Below the pieces are notes generated by a model. The model did not search any database and was not told the origin of the DNA. It saw only the letters and a list, made by a program, of their open reading frames with translations. Both the position numbers and the translations under genes were made by a program. From assembly GCF_025999095.1 (NCBI RefSeq), contig NZ_AP024678.1, positions 248,001 through 312,000 on the forward strand: a DNA stretch of 64,000 nt. The letters are read 5' to 3'. Shown here piece after piece: positions 45,181 to 57,395 of this stretch. The DNA is from Thermosynechococcus sp. (GTDB lineage Bacteria > Cyanobacteriota > Cyanobacteriia > Thermosynechococcales > Thermosynechococcaceae). Position 1 is the first letter of the stretch. Each line of letters opens with the position of its first letter.

Positions 45181-48123
45181 ATGACCGGTCTATACGAAGC
45201 AGAAACAATCGCGATCGCCCGTCAGCTGTGGGCAGCCAGCCAAGGGTCAGGCAACTTTTTTAGCCAACTGCGGGAGCAAATGCGCCTTGAAGATAAGCTC
45301 CTCAGCTGGGCCATGGAACATCCGGGTCTGCGGGTACAACTCTTTCGCCTCATTGACTGTCTGCCGAGTCTGCGCAGTAAAACCGAGGTGGCACGCCACT
45401 TGCAGGAGTACCTCAGTGACCCCAGTGTGGAGTTGCCGCCCAGCCTGAAAAAACTCTTGAACTTTGCCCAGCCGGATTCCCTGCCCGCCCAAGCGGCGGC
45501 AACCACCTTCACAACAGCAGTTCAAGCCCTTGCCCACAAGTACATTGCCGGTGAAACCACTGAGCAGGTGCTGAAAACCATTGGCCGGCTGCGTAAGCAG
45601 GGCATGCTGGTGACGATGGATATTCTTGGGGAAGCTGTGATTACGGAGGCAGAGGCACAGCAGTATTGCGATCGCTACCTTGATTTGGTGGAGCACCTCA
45701 GTCCCTTGGGCCAACGGGAGGGCGTGAATCCAGTCCAGGTCTCCGTAAAGCTGACGGCCTTTTACTCCCAGTTTGATCCTTTGGATGTTTCTGGCTGCCG
45801 TGCCAAGGTGGGAGAGCCGATTCGGCGGCTGTTGCATCGTGCCCAAGAATTGGGGGTGGCGGTGCACTTTGATATGGAACAGTATGCCTACAAAGACATT
45901 ACCTTGGCGATCCTTAAGGATATTTTGCTAGAGCCAGAGTTTCGCGATCGCGCCGATATTGGGCTAACACTGCAGGCCTATTTGCGGGATAGCTACCAAG
46001 ATGCCCAAGACCTAATTAGTTGGGTGCAACAGCGGGGCACACCAATCACCGTGCGGGTGGTCAAGGGCGCCTACTGGGATCAGGAACTGATTAGGGCAGT
46101 ACAACATCATTGGCCATTGCCCGTGTATCAACACAAACAGGACACTGATGCCAACTTTGAGCGCATCATTGAACTGCTCCTGAGTCACCATACGGTTTTG
46201 CGTACGGCGATCGCTAGCCATAATGTGCGTTCCCAAGCGCGGGCGATCGCCATCGCTCAACAGCAGCACCTTCCGCCCACAGCCATGGAATGCCAAGTTC
46301 TCTACGGCATGGCCGATAAACTGGCCAAGGCACTGGTGGACGCAGGGCAAACGGTGCGGGTCTATTGTCCCTATGGCGATCTCATTCCGGGGATGGCCTA
46401 CCTGATTCGACGGCTTTTGGAAAATACCGCCAATAGTTCCTTTTTGCGCCAACAGTTGGGGGCTGTGGCCGTTGAGGAATTACTGGCACCACCAAACCCA
46501 ACGGCAGACTTTGCAGCGGTGAACGTTCATCTGACCACGGGCAAGACTTCAACTTTTGTCAACGCTGCCAATAGTGACTATGCCCGAGCCAGCCAGCGGG
46601 AAGCCATGCAAGCGGCCTTAATTCATGTCCATCGCCAACTGGGGCACACCTATACCCCCATCATTAATGGCGATCGCGTCAATCCCCGCGAATACAGTGA
46701 CTCCCTGAACCCCTCGCAGCCGCAGGAAATAGTCGGTCGTGTCGGCTTGGCCACCATTGAGGATGCCGAGCATGCGATCCGGGCGGCCAAAGCCGCCCAA
46801 GCCCAATGGCAACAGACCCCTGTGGCCGAACGGGCAACCCTGCTACGGCGGGCAGCAGATCTCCTAGAGGCACAGCGCCATGAACTGGTGGCTTGGATGT
46901 GCTACGAAGTGGGCAAGGTGGTGGCAGAAGGGGATGCCGAAGTTTCCGAAGCCGTTGATTTTTGCCGCTACTACGCCGATGAAATGGAGCGCCTCAGCGG
47001 CGGCTATGAGCGCAACGTTCCCGGTGAAACAAACCATTACCACTACCAAGGGCGGGGCATTGCGGTCGTGATTTCCCCTTGGAACTTTCCCTTGGCAATT
47101 CCCACAGGTATGACCGTGGCCGCCCTAGTGACAGGTAACTGCACGATTCTCAAGCCTGCGGATCCCGCCGCCGTCGTTGCCGCCAAACTAGCGGAGATCC
47201 TGATTGCCGCCGGTTTGCCACCGGGGGTGTTTCAGTTTCTCCCCGGACGGGGTTCCGTGATTGGCCCCTACTTAACCAAGCATCCCGATGTGCATCTCAT
47301 TGCCTTTACTGGCTCCCAAGAGGTGGGTTGCCGCCTAATTGCTGAGGCAGCAGTGTTGCAGCGAGGACAAACCCACATCAAGCGAGTGATTGCCGAGATG
47401 GGGGGCAAAAACGCCATCATCATTGACGAAAGTGCCGACTTAGATCAGGCAGTGGCGGGGGTTGTGCAGTCGGCCTTTGGCTACAGTGGCCAAAAATGCT
47501 CCGCCTGTTCGCGGGTGATTGTCCTTGAGTCCATCTACGACCCCTTTGTGCAGCGCTTAGTGGCGGCCACCCAGTCCCTGAATATTGGGCCAGCCCACTT
47601 GCCCAGTACCCGTGTCGGACCGGTGGTGACGGCCGCCGCCCGCGATCGCATTCGGCAATATATTGCTAAGGGGCAGCGAGAAGCAGAACTAGCCTTGAGT
47701 GTACCGGTACCAGAGGTGGGTTATTTTGTCTCGCCCACGATCTTTACCAATGTCCCCCCCACGGCCACGATCGCCCAAGCGGAAATTTTTGGGCCGGTGC
47801 TGGCCGTCCTGCGGGCAGCAACCTTCAGCCAAGCCCTTGAAATTGCCAATGCCACCGCCTATGCCCTGACAGGGGGGCTGTATTCGCGGACGCCCTCCCA
47901 TATTCAGCAGGCCAAAGCCCAATTTGCTGTAGGGAACCTGTACATCAATCGTGGGATTACAGGGGCGATCGTGGATCGGCAGCCCTTTGGTGGCTTTAAG
48001 CTGTCAGGGATTGGGTCCAAAGCCGGTGGACGCGATTACCTGCTGCAATTCCTTGAACCGCGCGTCATTACCGAGAATGTCCAGCGTCAAGGGTTTGCTC
48101 CCATTGCCGGGGTCGATGATTGA
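45181..48123 (+). CDS. putA: bifunctional proline dehydrogenase / glutamate-semialdehyde dehydrogenase
   Basis: 980 residues from ATG 45181 (MTGLYEAE). Residues about 90-470 are the FAD proline dehydrogenase barrel: VSVKLTAFYSQFDP, DMEQYAYKD, RVVKGAYWDQE and ASHNVRSQARAIA. Residues about 495-980 are the aldehyde dehydrogenase: ISPWNFPLAIPTG, EMGGKNAIII (Glu general base) and GYSGQKCSACSRV (nucleophile Cys). Together they oxidise proline to glutamate. There is no DNA-binding N-terminal domain, so it is not a PutA repressor. The 3' end overlaps the next gene. Confidence 0.95.
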   Translation: MTGLYEAETIAIARQLWAASQGSGNFFSQLREQMRLEDKLLSWAMEHPGLRVQLFRLIDCLPSLRSKTEVARHLQEYLSDPSVELPPSLKKLLNFAQPDSLPAQAAATTFTTAVQALAHKYIAGETTEQVLKTIGRLRKQGMLVTMDILGEAVITEAEAQQYCDRYLDLVEHLSPLGQREGVNPVQVSVKLTAFYSQFDPLDVSGCRAKVGEPIRRLLHRAQELGVAVHFDMEQYAYKDITLAILKDILLEPEFRDRADIGLTLQAYLRDSYQDAQDLISWVQQRGTPITVRVVKGAYWDQELIRAVQHHWPLPVYQHKQDTDANFERIIELLLSHHTVLRTAIASHNVRSQARAIAIAQQQHLPPTAMECQVLYGMADKLAKALVDAGQTVRVYCPYGDLIPGMAYLIRRLLENTANSSFLRQQLGAVAVEELLAPPNPTADFAAVNVHLTTGKTSTFVNAANSDYARASQREAMQAALIHVHRQLGHTYTPIINGDRVNPREYSDSLNPSQPQEIVGRVGLATIEDAEHAIRAAKAAQAQWQQTPVAERATLLRRAADLLEAQRHELVAWMCYEVGKVVAEGDAEVSEAVDFCRYYADEMERLSGGYERNVPGETNHYHYQGRGIAVVISPWNFPLAIPTGMTVAALVTGNCTILKPADPAAVVAAKLAEILIAAGLPPGVFQFLPGRGSVIGPYLTKHPDVHLIAFTGSQEVGCRLIAEAAVLQRGQTHIKRVIAEMGGKNAIIIDESADLDQAVAGVVQSAFGYSGQKCSACSRVIVLESIYDPFVQRLVAATQSLNIGPAHLPSTRVGPVVTAAARDRIRQYIAKGQREAELALSVPVPEVGYFVSPTIFTNVPPTATIAQAEIFGPVLAVLRAATFSQALEIANATAYALTGGLYSRTPSHIQQAKAQFAVGNLYINRGITGAIVDRQPFGGFKLSGIGSKAGGRDYLLQFLEPRVITENVQRQGFAPIAGVDD

Positions 48124-49277
48124 TGCCAAAAGGCACGCCGTTATTGGCCGAGATTCAGGAGCGCATCAGGGCAGCGGGCGCCATTTCCTTCTGTGAGTTT
48201 ATGGCCTTGGCTCTCTATGCACCCCAGTGGGGTTATTACAATCGTCCCCAAATGCAGATTGGTCAGCGCGGCGACTTTATCACCTCCAGTAGTCTCACGC
48301 GGGATTTTGCGGAACTGCTCACTGAGGCTTTTGTGCAGATGTGGCACGCCTTGGAGCGACCGCAGCGATTTACCCTCCTGGAGATGGGTGCCGGTGAAGG
48401 CCACTTTGCCGAGGGGGTCTTAAGCTACAGTCAAGGGACCTATCCCGATTTCTTTGCTGCCCTGGAGTACCAGATTCAAGAGCAATCCCCCAGTTTAGAG
48501 GCACGTCAACGGCAACGCTTGGCACCTTGGGGCGATCGCCTGCATTGGCGGAGCGTTAAGAGTTCTCCTGAACCGATGGTTGGCTGCATCTTTAGCAATG
48601 AGCTGGTGGATGCGTTCCCCGTCCATCGGCTGCAATGGCAAGGGGGCAATTGGCAGGAAATTTATGTCAGCCTCAATGCCCAGGGAGCGTTTCAAGAGGT
48701 CTTGGGTCCCCTCAGCGACGATCGCATTCACGAGTACTTTGCCACCGTTGGCATTGATCCGCAGCAGCAGGGCTACAGCGACGGCTACCGTACTGAGGTG
48801 AATTTGAACCTGATCCCATGGCTCAAGGATCTAAGTGAGTACCTAGAGCGGGGCTTTGTTCTCACCATTGACTATGGTTATCCCGCCCGGCAATACTATC
48901 ATCCCGCCCGCTCTCAGGGCACGTTGCAGTGCTACTACCAACACCGCTGCCACGATAATCCTTACTGCTTTGTTGGCGAGCAGGACATTACAGCCCATAT
49001 GGATGTAACCGCTTTAACATGCTATGGTGAGCAATTTGGTCTTGAAGCCCTCTATGTCACCCGCCAGAGTTTATTTCTCATGGCCTTGGGGTTGGGCGAT
49101 CGCCTAGTGGCACAGCAACAGAGGAATGGCAATCTCCTGCAAGCCCTCAACCGCCATCAATCACTTCACCAACTCATTGATCCCCTTGGCCTCGGGGGCT
49201 TTTACGTCGTTCTCCAAGGAAAGCAAGCCAGCCTCGATCTACCGCAACTCAGGGAAGCAATTCAGGGATTCGGTTAA
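48123..49277 (+). CDS. MidA/NDUFAF7-family SAM-dependent methyltransferase
   Basis: 384 residues from ATG 48123, immediately after putA. Conserved blocks are FCEFMALALYAPQWGYYNRPQMQIGQRGDFITSSSLTRDFAELL, LLEMGAGEGHFAEGVL (SAM site), IFSNELVDAFPVHRL and LTIDYGYPARQYYHPARSQGTL. Mitochondrial relatives methylate an arginine of complex I subunit NDUFS2. A role with NDH-1 is possible but inferred. Its stop interlocks with sqdX (TTAA at 49274-49277). Confidence 0.9.
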   Translation: MPKGTPLLAEIQERIRAAGAISFCEFMALALYAPQWGYYNRPQMQIGQRGDFITSSSLTRDFAELLTEAFVQMWHALERPQRFTLLEMGAGEGHFAEGVLSYSQGTYPDFFAALEYQIQEQSPSLEARQRQRLAPWGDRLHWRSVKSSPEPMVGCIFSNELVDAFPVHRLQWQGGNWQEIYVSLNAQGAFQEVLGPLSDDRIHEYFATVGIDPQQQGYSDGYRTEVNLNLIPWLKDLSEYLERGFVLTIDYGYPARQYYHPARSQGTLQCYYQHRCHDNPYCFVGEQDITAHMDVTALTCYGEQFGLEALYVTRQSLFLMALGLGDRLVAQQQRNGNLLQALNRHQSLHQLIDPLGLGGFYVVLQGKQASLDLPQLREAIQGFG

Positions 49278-50413
49278 TGACTAAGAGCCACATCCCGCTG
49301 GGGAACTGACAAAACCGACTGGTAGTACTGCTCTAGTTGCTGCGTGGCGGCCGCCCAGCTCCAGCGTTCGGCTTCTTGGCGGGCATTTTGGCGTAGGGTC
49401 TCGCGATCGCCCGGAGAGTCAAAGAGGCGCTGACAGGCAGTAATGGCTCCTGTAGGATCTGCTGGATCAAACAAAAACCCATTCACGCCATCGGTGACAA
49501 TATCGGGAATTCCCCCACTATTGGCAGCCACCACCGGACAGCCCGCCGCCATTGCTTCTAAAAGAACCAAGCCAAGGGTTTCCGTGCGCGAGGGAAAGAC
49601 AAAGACATCCGCCGAGGCAAAGGCCGCCGCCAAGCGTTCCCCGCGCAGATAGCCGACAAAATGGGTGGGCGTCCCCGCAAAGTGTTTTTCCAGGGCCTCG
49701 CGATGGGGGCCATTGCCCACCAGAGCCAGCCGTGCCTGGGGAATTTGCTCAAGAATTGGCTTAATTTGCTCAATTTCCTTTTCAGCAGAGAGACGACCGA
49801 CGTAGAGCAGCAAGGGTGCTTCTGGATGCCCTTGGCTGAGAAAGTGGCGCATTTCCTGACTTTGGCGTTGGGGATGAAACAATTCCACATCCACTCCCCG
49901 CTGCCAGAGATCCAGATGGCGAATCCCATGGGCTTTAAGCTCTGCCACCATGGCCGTTGAGGTACACAGGTTGAGTTGGGCGCGGTTATGGCCCCAGCGC
50001 AAGAGGAACCAGAGGAGCTCCTCCAGAAAACCCAAGCCATAATACTTCAGGTATTGGGGCAAGTGGGTGTGGTAAGAGGCCACCAAGGGCAATTGGAATT
50101 TCTGGGCATAGTACAGACCGGCCAAGCCCAAGACAGCTGGGTTGGCCACATGGATCAGATCGGGCTCAAAGGCCTCTAGGGCTTTGCCAATAGCGGGTCG
50201 CGGCAGGGCTAATTTGAGTTCAGGATACAATGGGAGGGGAAAACCGGAGACACCATAGATGCGCGCGCCTTCGTAATGGTCTAACCCGCCCTCGGGAGCC
50301 ACCACTAGCACCTGATGGCCATTCCGTTGCAGATGTCGCACAGTTTGACACAAACGGGTAACAATGCCGTCAATTTTGGGTAGAAATGTCTCAGTAAATA
50401 GCGCGATCCGCAT
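49274..50413 (-). CDS. sqdX: sulfoquinovosyltransferase SqdX
   Basis: 379 residues from ATG 50413 (MRIALFTETFLPKIDGIVT); a longer frame upstream is not protein-like. A GT4 fold is evident: VANPAVLGLAGLYYAQKFQ, HTHLPQYLKYYGL, LLLYVGRLSAEKEIEQ and FVFPSRTETLGLVLLEAMAAGCPVVAANSGG with the E-x7-E motif. It moves sulfoquinovose from UDP-sulfoquinovose to diacylglycerol to make SQDG, a thylakoid lipid. The usual partner sqdB is not in the window. Confidence 0.93.
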   Translation of the reverse strand: MRIALFTETFLPKIDGIVTRLCQTVRHLQRNGHQVLVVAPEGGLDHYEGARIYGVSGFPLPLYPELKLALPRPAIGKALEAFEPDLIHVANPAVLGLAGLYYAQKFQLPLVASYHTHLPQYLKYYGLGFLEELLWFLLRWGHNRAQLNLCTSTAMVAELKAHGIRHLDLWQRGVDVELFHPQRQSQEMRHFLSQGHPEAPLLLYVGRLSAEKEIEQIKPILEQIPQARLALVGNGPHREALEKHFAGTPTHFVGYLRGERLAAAFASADVFVFPSRTETLGLVLLEAMAAGCPVVAANSGGIPDIVTDGVNGFLFDPADPTGAITACQRLFDSPGDRETLRQNARQEAERWSWAAATQQLEQYYQSVLSVPQRDVALSH

Positions 50414-50520
50414 TTCGCTAACCTGAATGGGGAGGGGGATTTCTCCCATTCTCGAATTAGGGGGGGCTTGACGCAACCCATGGGGGCGAAAAAATTCCTT
50501 AGGGTAAGGAGGGGTAAACT

Positions 50521-51102
50521 GTGGCAAAAGCTGAGTTATTGATGGCGATCGCTGGCCTGAATCGAGGTATTCTAGCCACACCGCGCGATCGCAAACAGGT
50601 AGCTGCCCTTGCCGCTTCCCTTGAAGGCATGAATCCCACTTCGGATCCCCTCAATACCCCTGAAAAATTAGCTGGGGATTGGCGATTGATCTACACCAGT
50701 AGTCAGGCCCTTCTCGCTTTAGATCGCTCTCCCCTCGTGAAGCTGGGGCAAATTTATCAGTGCATTCGTCCGCAGCAGCAGCGCATCTACAACATTGCCG
50801 AACTCTATGGATTGCCCTTCCTTGAAGGAATTATCAGTGTGTTGGCCCGATTTGAACCCTTGACCCAACAGCGGGTACAGGTGTACTTTGAACGTTCCAT
50901 TGTTGGCCTGCGCCAGTGGTTGAATTACTACTCCCCCGCCCAATTCATTCCCCAACTCCACAGTCGCCAGCCGCTGATAGCCCTCGATGTGCCCCTCAAC
51001 AGGAATGATCAACAGGGCTGGCTTGACATTACCTACCTCGATGAAGATTTGCGAATTAGCCGCGGCAATGAAGGCAGCCTCTTTATCTTAACCCGGGTTT
51101 AG
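50521..51102 (+). CDS. PAP/fibrillin family protein
   Basis: 193 residues with a GTG start (50521). DWRLIYTSSQALLALDRSPLVKLGQIYQCI and LDITYLDEDLRISRGNEGSLFILTR are the typical fibrillin/PAP ends, with the lipocalin-like beta barrel between. Plastid fibrillins bind lipids at plastoglobules and thylakoids. Divergent from sqdX by 107 bases. Confidence 0.88.
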   Translation: MAKAELLMAIAGLNRGILATPRDRKQVAALAASLEGMNPTSDPLNTPEKLAGDWRLIYTSSQALLALDRSPLVKLGQIYQCIRPQQQRIYNIAELYGLPFLEGIISVLARFEPLTQQRVQVYFERSIVGLRQWLNYYSPAQFIPQLHSRQPLIALDVPLNRNDQQGWLDITYLDEDLRISRGNEGSLFILTRV

Positions 51103-51112
51103 TCCCGATTCC

Positions 51113-51142
51113 CTGTACCCTTAGACTCTGTACCCTTAGACT
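51113..51142 (+). repeat. 15-bp perfect tandem repeat
   Basis: CTGTACCCTTAGACT is repeated exactly at 51113-51127 and 51128-51142, in the 74-base spacer before the coiled-coil gene. Confidence 0.75.
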
Positions 51143-51176
51143 AAGGAAGAGTGGCACCATTCTCACATCCCCTGCA

Positions 51177-52211
51177 ATGGAAACACAGCCCCCCAAGCAA
51201 CTTAGTTTTCCATGGAATCCAACTATCTCTGAGCCTCTGACGGAAAGCTCACTGGCAACTGATGCAGAGGGCGAGAATAGCCAACGGCGCATCCAGCACT
51301 TAGAGCAAGCCATTGATCAGTGTCAACACTACATCGATGAATTAAAGCAACAACTGCGCAATCAGGCGTTTCTCGAGGATTTGCTGGCCCGTACTGAGGA
51401 AATGGCTCAGATTCAACAGCAGGCGATCGTTGCCCTTCAAGAACAATTGCGCTCCCAAGCCACCTGTGCCCAGGACCTGGCAGAAATGAGCCACCATCGC
51501 CAATCCTTGGAAACCATTCTTCAGCAATCGCAAATGGAAATTGAGCACCTGCATCAGGAGGTGGAGCGGCTACTCAAGGCTCAAGATGCCCTTGAAGCTA
51601 AATTGGTGAATAGCCATCGTCTCCTGCGGCAACGGGAACAGGAGTGCCAATTCCTGGAATCGCAACTGCGCCAAGTCCAAGAGGAAAAAGCGCTGCTGCA
51701 AACTCGCCTTGAACAAGCCCGCTCAGAGTTGAGCGATCGCCAAACCCAAATAGATGATCTCAATCGTCGCCTCACCCAAGCCAATCATTTAATTGAAACC
51801 CAGGGACGGGTCATTAGTGCGCTGCAAGAGGCCCAAGGACCACAGACCGGCAAAAACAGTGTTATTCAGGGACTCAGTAAAACCCTACTCAAAACTCAAA
51901 CCAAGCTACAGCAATTGGAACGGGACTATCAGCAGCAGCGCTTGCAATATATGAGCACCCAACACTACAACCAAGAATTGGCAGCCCGCACTCGCCAACA
52001 ACAGGAACGGCTGCAACACCTAGAAGCCCAAATTGCTGAACTGCAAGAGCAAATTCTCCATCAGGCGCAGCAGGCACGGGAGCAGGAAACCGCTGTGCAA
52101 CACTGGAAAGATCGCTACACCGAGGCGGAGCGATCGCTGGCGCAGTTACAACGAGTCATTGCGCAAATGGCCACAGGTGGCTCCATTTCCCGCAGTGAAG
52201 TTGCTTCCTAG
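51177..52211 (+). CDS. long coiled-coil protein
   Basis: 344 residues. After a polar, Pro/Ser-rich start of about 35 residues, nearly the whole chain is heptad-patterned and rich in Gln, Glu and Leu (RIQHLEQAIDQCQHYIDELKQQL through LHQEVERLLKAQDALEAKL to HWKDRYTEAERSLAQLQRVIAQM). No membrane segment, signal or enzyme motif is present. Many cyanobacteria carry such proteins near cell-shape or lipid genes, but I cannot name a role. Confidence 0.8.
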   Translation: METQPPKQLSFPWNPTISEPLTESSLATDAEGENSQRRIQHLEQAIDQCQHYIDELKQQLRNQAFLEDLLARTEEMAQIQQQAIVALQEQLRSQATCAQDLAEMSHHRQSLETILQQSQMEIEHLHQEVERLLKAQDALEAKLVNSHRLLRQREQECQFLESQLRQVQEEKALLQTRLEQARSELSDRQTQIDDLNRRLTQANHLIETQGRVISALQEAQGPQTGKNSVIQGLSKTLLKTQTKLQQLERDYQQQRLQYMSTQHYNQELAARTRQQQERLQHLEAQIAELQEQILHQAQQAREQETAVQHWKDRYTEAERSLAQLQRVIAQMATGGSISRSEVAS

Positions 52212-52272
52212 GGAGGATGTCCTCACAAATCTAAATTTCGTATAATAAGCCATAGTCATTACGAGTTTGTTT

Positions 52273-53807
<1,535 letters not shown>

Positions 53808-53957
53808 TCAACAATCAAAAACTCACTCATGTCCCAGTTCAAACAGCTGTGGATCAGCACGTAGAACCTTTGGATTATTTCCGCATTATCTCACCTTAAG
53901 GGATCAAGACGGTGGGCGCTTCAGGATGCTTACGAACCTTTACAAAAACCTCAGTGC

Positions 53958-54506
53958 TCAAGCGGGTTGAAGATAGGGCAAAGCCAGATAGAAACTAGTG
54001 ACGGTCTTGGCATCTTTTACGTGACCACTATGAATGGCGGCTGCCAACTCAGATAGAGAAAACTCGACAATTTCAATGTGCTCATCGCTATCCTGAGGTG
54101 GGGGCACCTCTAGTTTCTCCAGTTGGGTAGCTAAATAGGCATAGATCACTTCATCGGAATAGCCGGGGGCAATGTAAAACTCCCCCAGTTTTTGCCAGTG
54201 GTGGGCGCGGTAGCCCGTTTCCTCTTCAATTTCCCGCTCAATCGTGGCAAAAGGGTTTTCATGGTCCTCAACGGTGCCTGCTGGAAACTCCAGTAGATAC
54301 TCCGCAGTGGCAAAGCGATATTGTTTGACAAGGATTAGGTTTCCCTCTGGGTTGACAGGGACAGCGAGTGCCCCCCCTGGATGCCGCACAGTTCCCAAGA
54401 TCGAGACAGACCCATGGGGCAGGCGGTATTGATTGACCTCGAAGGTAAACTTGCGGCTGCGGCAAAAGCAGTGGCGCTCGAGGACTTCGGGGGGAATTTT
54501 ACTCAT
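53958..54506 (-). CDS. NUDIX hydrolase (ADP-ribose pyrophosphatase-like)
   Basis: 182 residues. The NUDIX box is complete: GTVEDHENPFATIEREIEEE followed by TGY. The N-terminal half (TVRHPGGALAVPVNPEGNLILVKQYRFATAEYLLEFPAG) matches ADP-ribose pyrophosphatases. It may cleave ADP-ribose or another nucleotide-diphosphate sugar. It starts five bases after map ends, so they form an operon. Confidence 0.9.
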   Translation of the reverse strand: MSKIPPEVLERHCFCRSRKFTFEVNQYRLPHGSVSILGTVRHPGGALAVPVNPEGNLILVKQYRFATAEYLLEFPAGTVEDHENPFATIEREIEEETGYRAHHWQKLGEFYIAPGYSDEVIYAYLATQLEKLEVPPPQDSDEHIEIVEFSLSELAAAIHSGHVKDAKTVTSFYLALPYLQPA

Positions 54507-54511
54507 AGGGG

Positions 54512-55336
54512 TTAGACGAGGGAGCGATCGGTGAGGATTTCGTAGCCCGTTTTGGTCACCAAAACGGTGTGCTCAAATTGAGCAGAGAGAGAATTATCAA
54601 CCGTAACTGCTGTCCAGCGATCGCGCAAAATACGCACCTGTTTTGACCCTGCATTCACAATGGGTTCAATAGCCAAGGTCATCCCCGCCCGCAAGCGTAC
54701 ATTCTTGAGTTCATTGGTGCGGAAGTTAAATACCGAAGGTTCTTCATGGAGATTGCGCCCTACGCCATGGCCAGTAAAATCCTCGACTACAACGAAGCCA
54801 TTAGCTTCCACATAATCTTGAATGGCACCCGCCAGATCCATGAGGTAGTTGCCTTCTTTGACTTGCTCAATGCCGCGGTAGAGGGCTTCTTCGGCTACTT
54901 TCACCAGCTTGGCAGCCTCTTCGGAAATTTCCCCCACCGGAATCGTAATGCAAGAGTCGCCATGAAAGCCGTTGTAATAGGCACCGGTGTCAATTTTCAC
55001 AATGTCGCCATTGCGAATCACTTTGCGGGGGCTAGGAATGCCATGAACCACTTCATTGTTGATGCAGGCGCAAATGGATGCGGGAAAGCCCTGATAGCCC
55101 TTGAAGCTGGGGGTTGCCCCCATTTCCCGAATACGTTTCTCAGCATAGACATCGAGATCCGCTGTGGTCATCCCTGGCTCAATCATCTGGGAGATTTCCT
55201 TGAGCACCGTCGCCACAACGCGCGAAGCCTGCCGCATAATCTCAATTTCGCGCTTGGACTTAATTTCAATACCACGGCGGGGACGGGTTTGGACAGGGGT
55301 GGGGGAGGGAGTGAGCAGACTACCAAGGATATTCAT
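54512..55336 (-). CDS. map: methionine aminopeptidase type I
   Basis: 274 residues. After a short Pro-rich lead comes the pita-bread fold. Metal ligands are visible in [17 protein letters not shown] (two Asp), [15 protein letters not shown] (His), IEPIVNAG (Glu) and [11 protein letters not shown] (Glu). It removes the initiator methionine. First of the map-nudix pair. Confidence 0.96.
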   Translation of the reverse strand: MNILGSLLTPSPTPVQTRPRRGIEIKSKREIEIMRQASRVVATVLKEISQMIEPGMTTADLDVYAEKRIREMGATPSFKGYQGFPASICACINNEVVHGIPSPRKVIRNGDIVKIDTGAYYNGFHGDSCITIPVGEISEEAAKLVKVAEEALYRGIEQVKEGNYLMDLAGAIQDYVEANGFVVVEDFTGHGVGRNLHEEPSVFNFRTNELKNVRLRAGMTLAIEPIVNAGSKQVRILRDRWTAVTVDNSLSAQFEHTVLVTKTGYEILTDRSLV

Positions 55337-55418
55337 GGGCGCGATGCAACCGCAAAAATCTTTCTTTTTCAGGATAACGCTGTTGCGCTGATTAGGGGAA
55401 TGTCAATTTTATTCTTGT

Positions 55419-56861
55419 TTATTCTTGAGGCATTGGTGAACGAAAATGCTCTTGATAGAGCTGCTTAAATCGCCGCTGTTGCTGCCTGTGATCCACAATC
55501 GGCAAAGGATAACCACAGCGATGTCGCTCTAAGGGGGAAATATTGCCCGTCACTAAATCTGTAGTGTCGAGCGATCGCACTTCTGGAAGCCAACGCCGAA
55601 TATATTCTGCTTCCGGGTCAAATTTTTGCGCCTGACTGGCGGGGTTAAAAATCCGCAGGGGTTTTGGGTCCATGCCACTGGAAGCACTCCACTGCCAACC
55701 GCCATTATTGGCTGCCAAGTCCCCATCAATGAGTTTCTGCATAAAGTAGCGCTCACCCCACTGGGGATTGATGATCAAATCCTTGGTGAGGAAACTGGCC
55801 ACAATCATACGGCAGCGGTTGTGCATCCAGCCTGTTTCATTGAGTTGCCGCATGGCAGCATCCACAATTGGGTAACCCGTGGAACCTTCACACCAAGCCG
55901 CAAAGTGTGCTTCGTTATTCAGCCAAGGGAAGGTGGCAAATCCTTCGCGATGGGGACGCTCCGCCAACTGGGGAAACCAGTAGAGGGCGTGCTGATAAAA
56001 CTCCCGCCAAGCCAATTCCTGCTGCCACGTGCGAATACTCCTTTGTGCCTCTTCACTGCGGGCTGCGGCCATAGCAGCCTGAGTGGCTGCCCAAACACGG
56101 CGAATCCCAATGACACCGAACTTGAGGGCAGGGCTTAAGAGGGAGGTTCCGGGCTGCGCCGGATAGTGGCGCTGCTCCCCATAGTCTTGAATGTGCTGGT
56201 CAATAAATGTCTCCAGTTGTGCTTGGGCAGCGGCTTCACCGGGAGCAAGGATCAGTTCCCCTGACCAATGAAATCCCAAGTCCTTAGCGGTGGGCAGACA
56301 AATTGCCCCCAAGGTGCGCGCCGTTGCCTGTTCTATTTCAGTGAGGGGTTCGAGGGAGTTGGGGGTAGAGACAGGCTCTGGTTTAGCTAGGCTTGACCAG
56401 TTGCGCCAAAAGGGGGAATAGACGGTGTAGGGCTGTCCCTGTTTAGTTTGTATGGCCTCTGGGGGATGCAGGAGTTGATCCCAAGCGGTTTCCACGGCGA
56501 TACCTTTTTCTTTGAGGGCAGCAGCCACTGCGCGATCGCGCCCCCGTCCATAGGGTTCCACATCCTCATGCCAGTGCACCGCCACTGCCCCTAAACCACT
56601 GGCCACTTGGGGCAAAATTTGACGCGGGTCACCACGAAAAATCAAAAAGCTCCCCCCAAGTCGCTGATAGGCCTCCTGCAGAGCCTGTAGGCAACCAACA
56701 AGGTAGGCTACCCGCACTGCGGCAATGTCTGAGGCACTGAGAATCGCGGGGTCAAAACAGAAAAGACCAACCACTTTGGGGGTACGGGTGTAGGCAGCAG
56801 CCAAACCCAGGTTGTCAGTGAGGCGCAGATCGCGACGATGCCAAAACAGGCGTAGGCTCAT
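55419..56861 (-). CDS. phr: deoxyribodipyrimidine photolyase (CPD, 8-HDF type)
   Basis: 480 residues. N-terminal antenna domain ([21 protein letters not shown]), then the FAD domain: [66 protein letters not shown] and [23 protein letters not shown]. The close match to the Synechococcus enzyme suggests an 8-hydroxydeazaflavin antenna. It repairs UV pyrimidine dimers in blue light. Confidence 0.95.
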   Translation of the reverse strand: MSLRLFWHRRDLRLTDNLGLAAAYTRTPKVVGLFCFDPAILSASDIAAVRVAYLVGCLQALQEAYQRLGGSFLIFRGDPRQILPQVASGLGAVAVHWHEDVEPYGRGRDRAVAAALKEKGIAVETAWDQLLHPPEAIQTKQGQPYTVYSPFWRNWSSLAKPEPVSTPNSLEPLTEIEQATARTLGAICLPTAKDLGFHWSGELILAPGEAAAQAQLETFIDQHIQDYGEQRHYPAQPGTSLLSPALKFGVIGIRRVWAATQAAMAAARSEEAQRSIRTWQQELAWREFYQHALYWFPQLAERPHREGFATFPWLNNEAHFAAWCEGSTGYPIVDAAMRQLNETGWMHNRCRMIVASFLTKDLIINPQWGERYFMQKLIDGDLAANNGGWQWSASSGMDPKPLRIFNPASQAQKFDPEAEYIRRWLPEVRSLDTTDLVTGNISPLERHRCGYPLPIVDHRQQQRRFKQLYQEHFRSPMPQE

Positions 56862-56903
56862 GGTCAGTGAATCCTAAAAACAGGATTAAACATCCTAGAA
56901 AAT

Positions 56904-57221
56904 CTAGAAAATAGCGCCGATGCAGGCGTTGGTTGCGGCCTTAAGTTCTGGAGGTTCATTATCGGCGGTCATTTGCTGAAATTGCCCATAGGTCATTTTT
57001 TCTTGGAGGCGGTTAATGAGGCAAGTGCAGTAGCGATCGCCGCGATCGCGAAAACCGGGAGGAGCTTGCGCCGCAAATTTGGCTTGACACTCCTGCATAA
57101 AGACTGCGATCGCCTCTGGGGGATAAGTCGTCGCTGGTGTTTGTTGGGCAAGGAGCGGCAAACACAGCGCACCAAGGGCGTTAATGCTCACAAAAGCAAC
57201 TAATAGTTTGGCAAGAGCCAT
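56904..57221 (-). CDS. small secreted cysteine-containing protein
   Basis: 105 residues. A signal peptide (about 1-25, ending LAQQ) predicts export. The mature part has one Cys in FMQECQAKF, two in RYCTCLINRLQEKMTYGQF and one near the end (NACIGAIF), enough for two disulfides. Family not recognised. It is 42 bases downstream of phr on the same strand as phr's own start end, and divergent from the STAS gene. Confidence 0.72.
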   Translation of the reverse strand: MALAKLLVAFVSINALGALCLPLLAQQTPATTYPPEAIAVFMQECQAKFAAQAPPGFRDRGDRYCTCLINRLQEKMTYGQFQQMTADNEPPELKAATNACIGAIF

Positions 57222-57395
57222 GGCGGCAACCCCTGCAAGTAATCACTAAGCCAATTCTGGCAAACCGCTTCCTGTTGTCGCTGCTCCTTCAAAGTTTTGT
57301 TGAGTTGCGGATCAAGCCATAGACAAGAATGCTACCTTTTCCTATACTTGTGTTCTATCGTTTTGCGTGTCCAGTCATCGGCAAAGGAGGCTCTC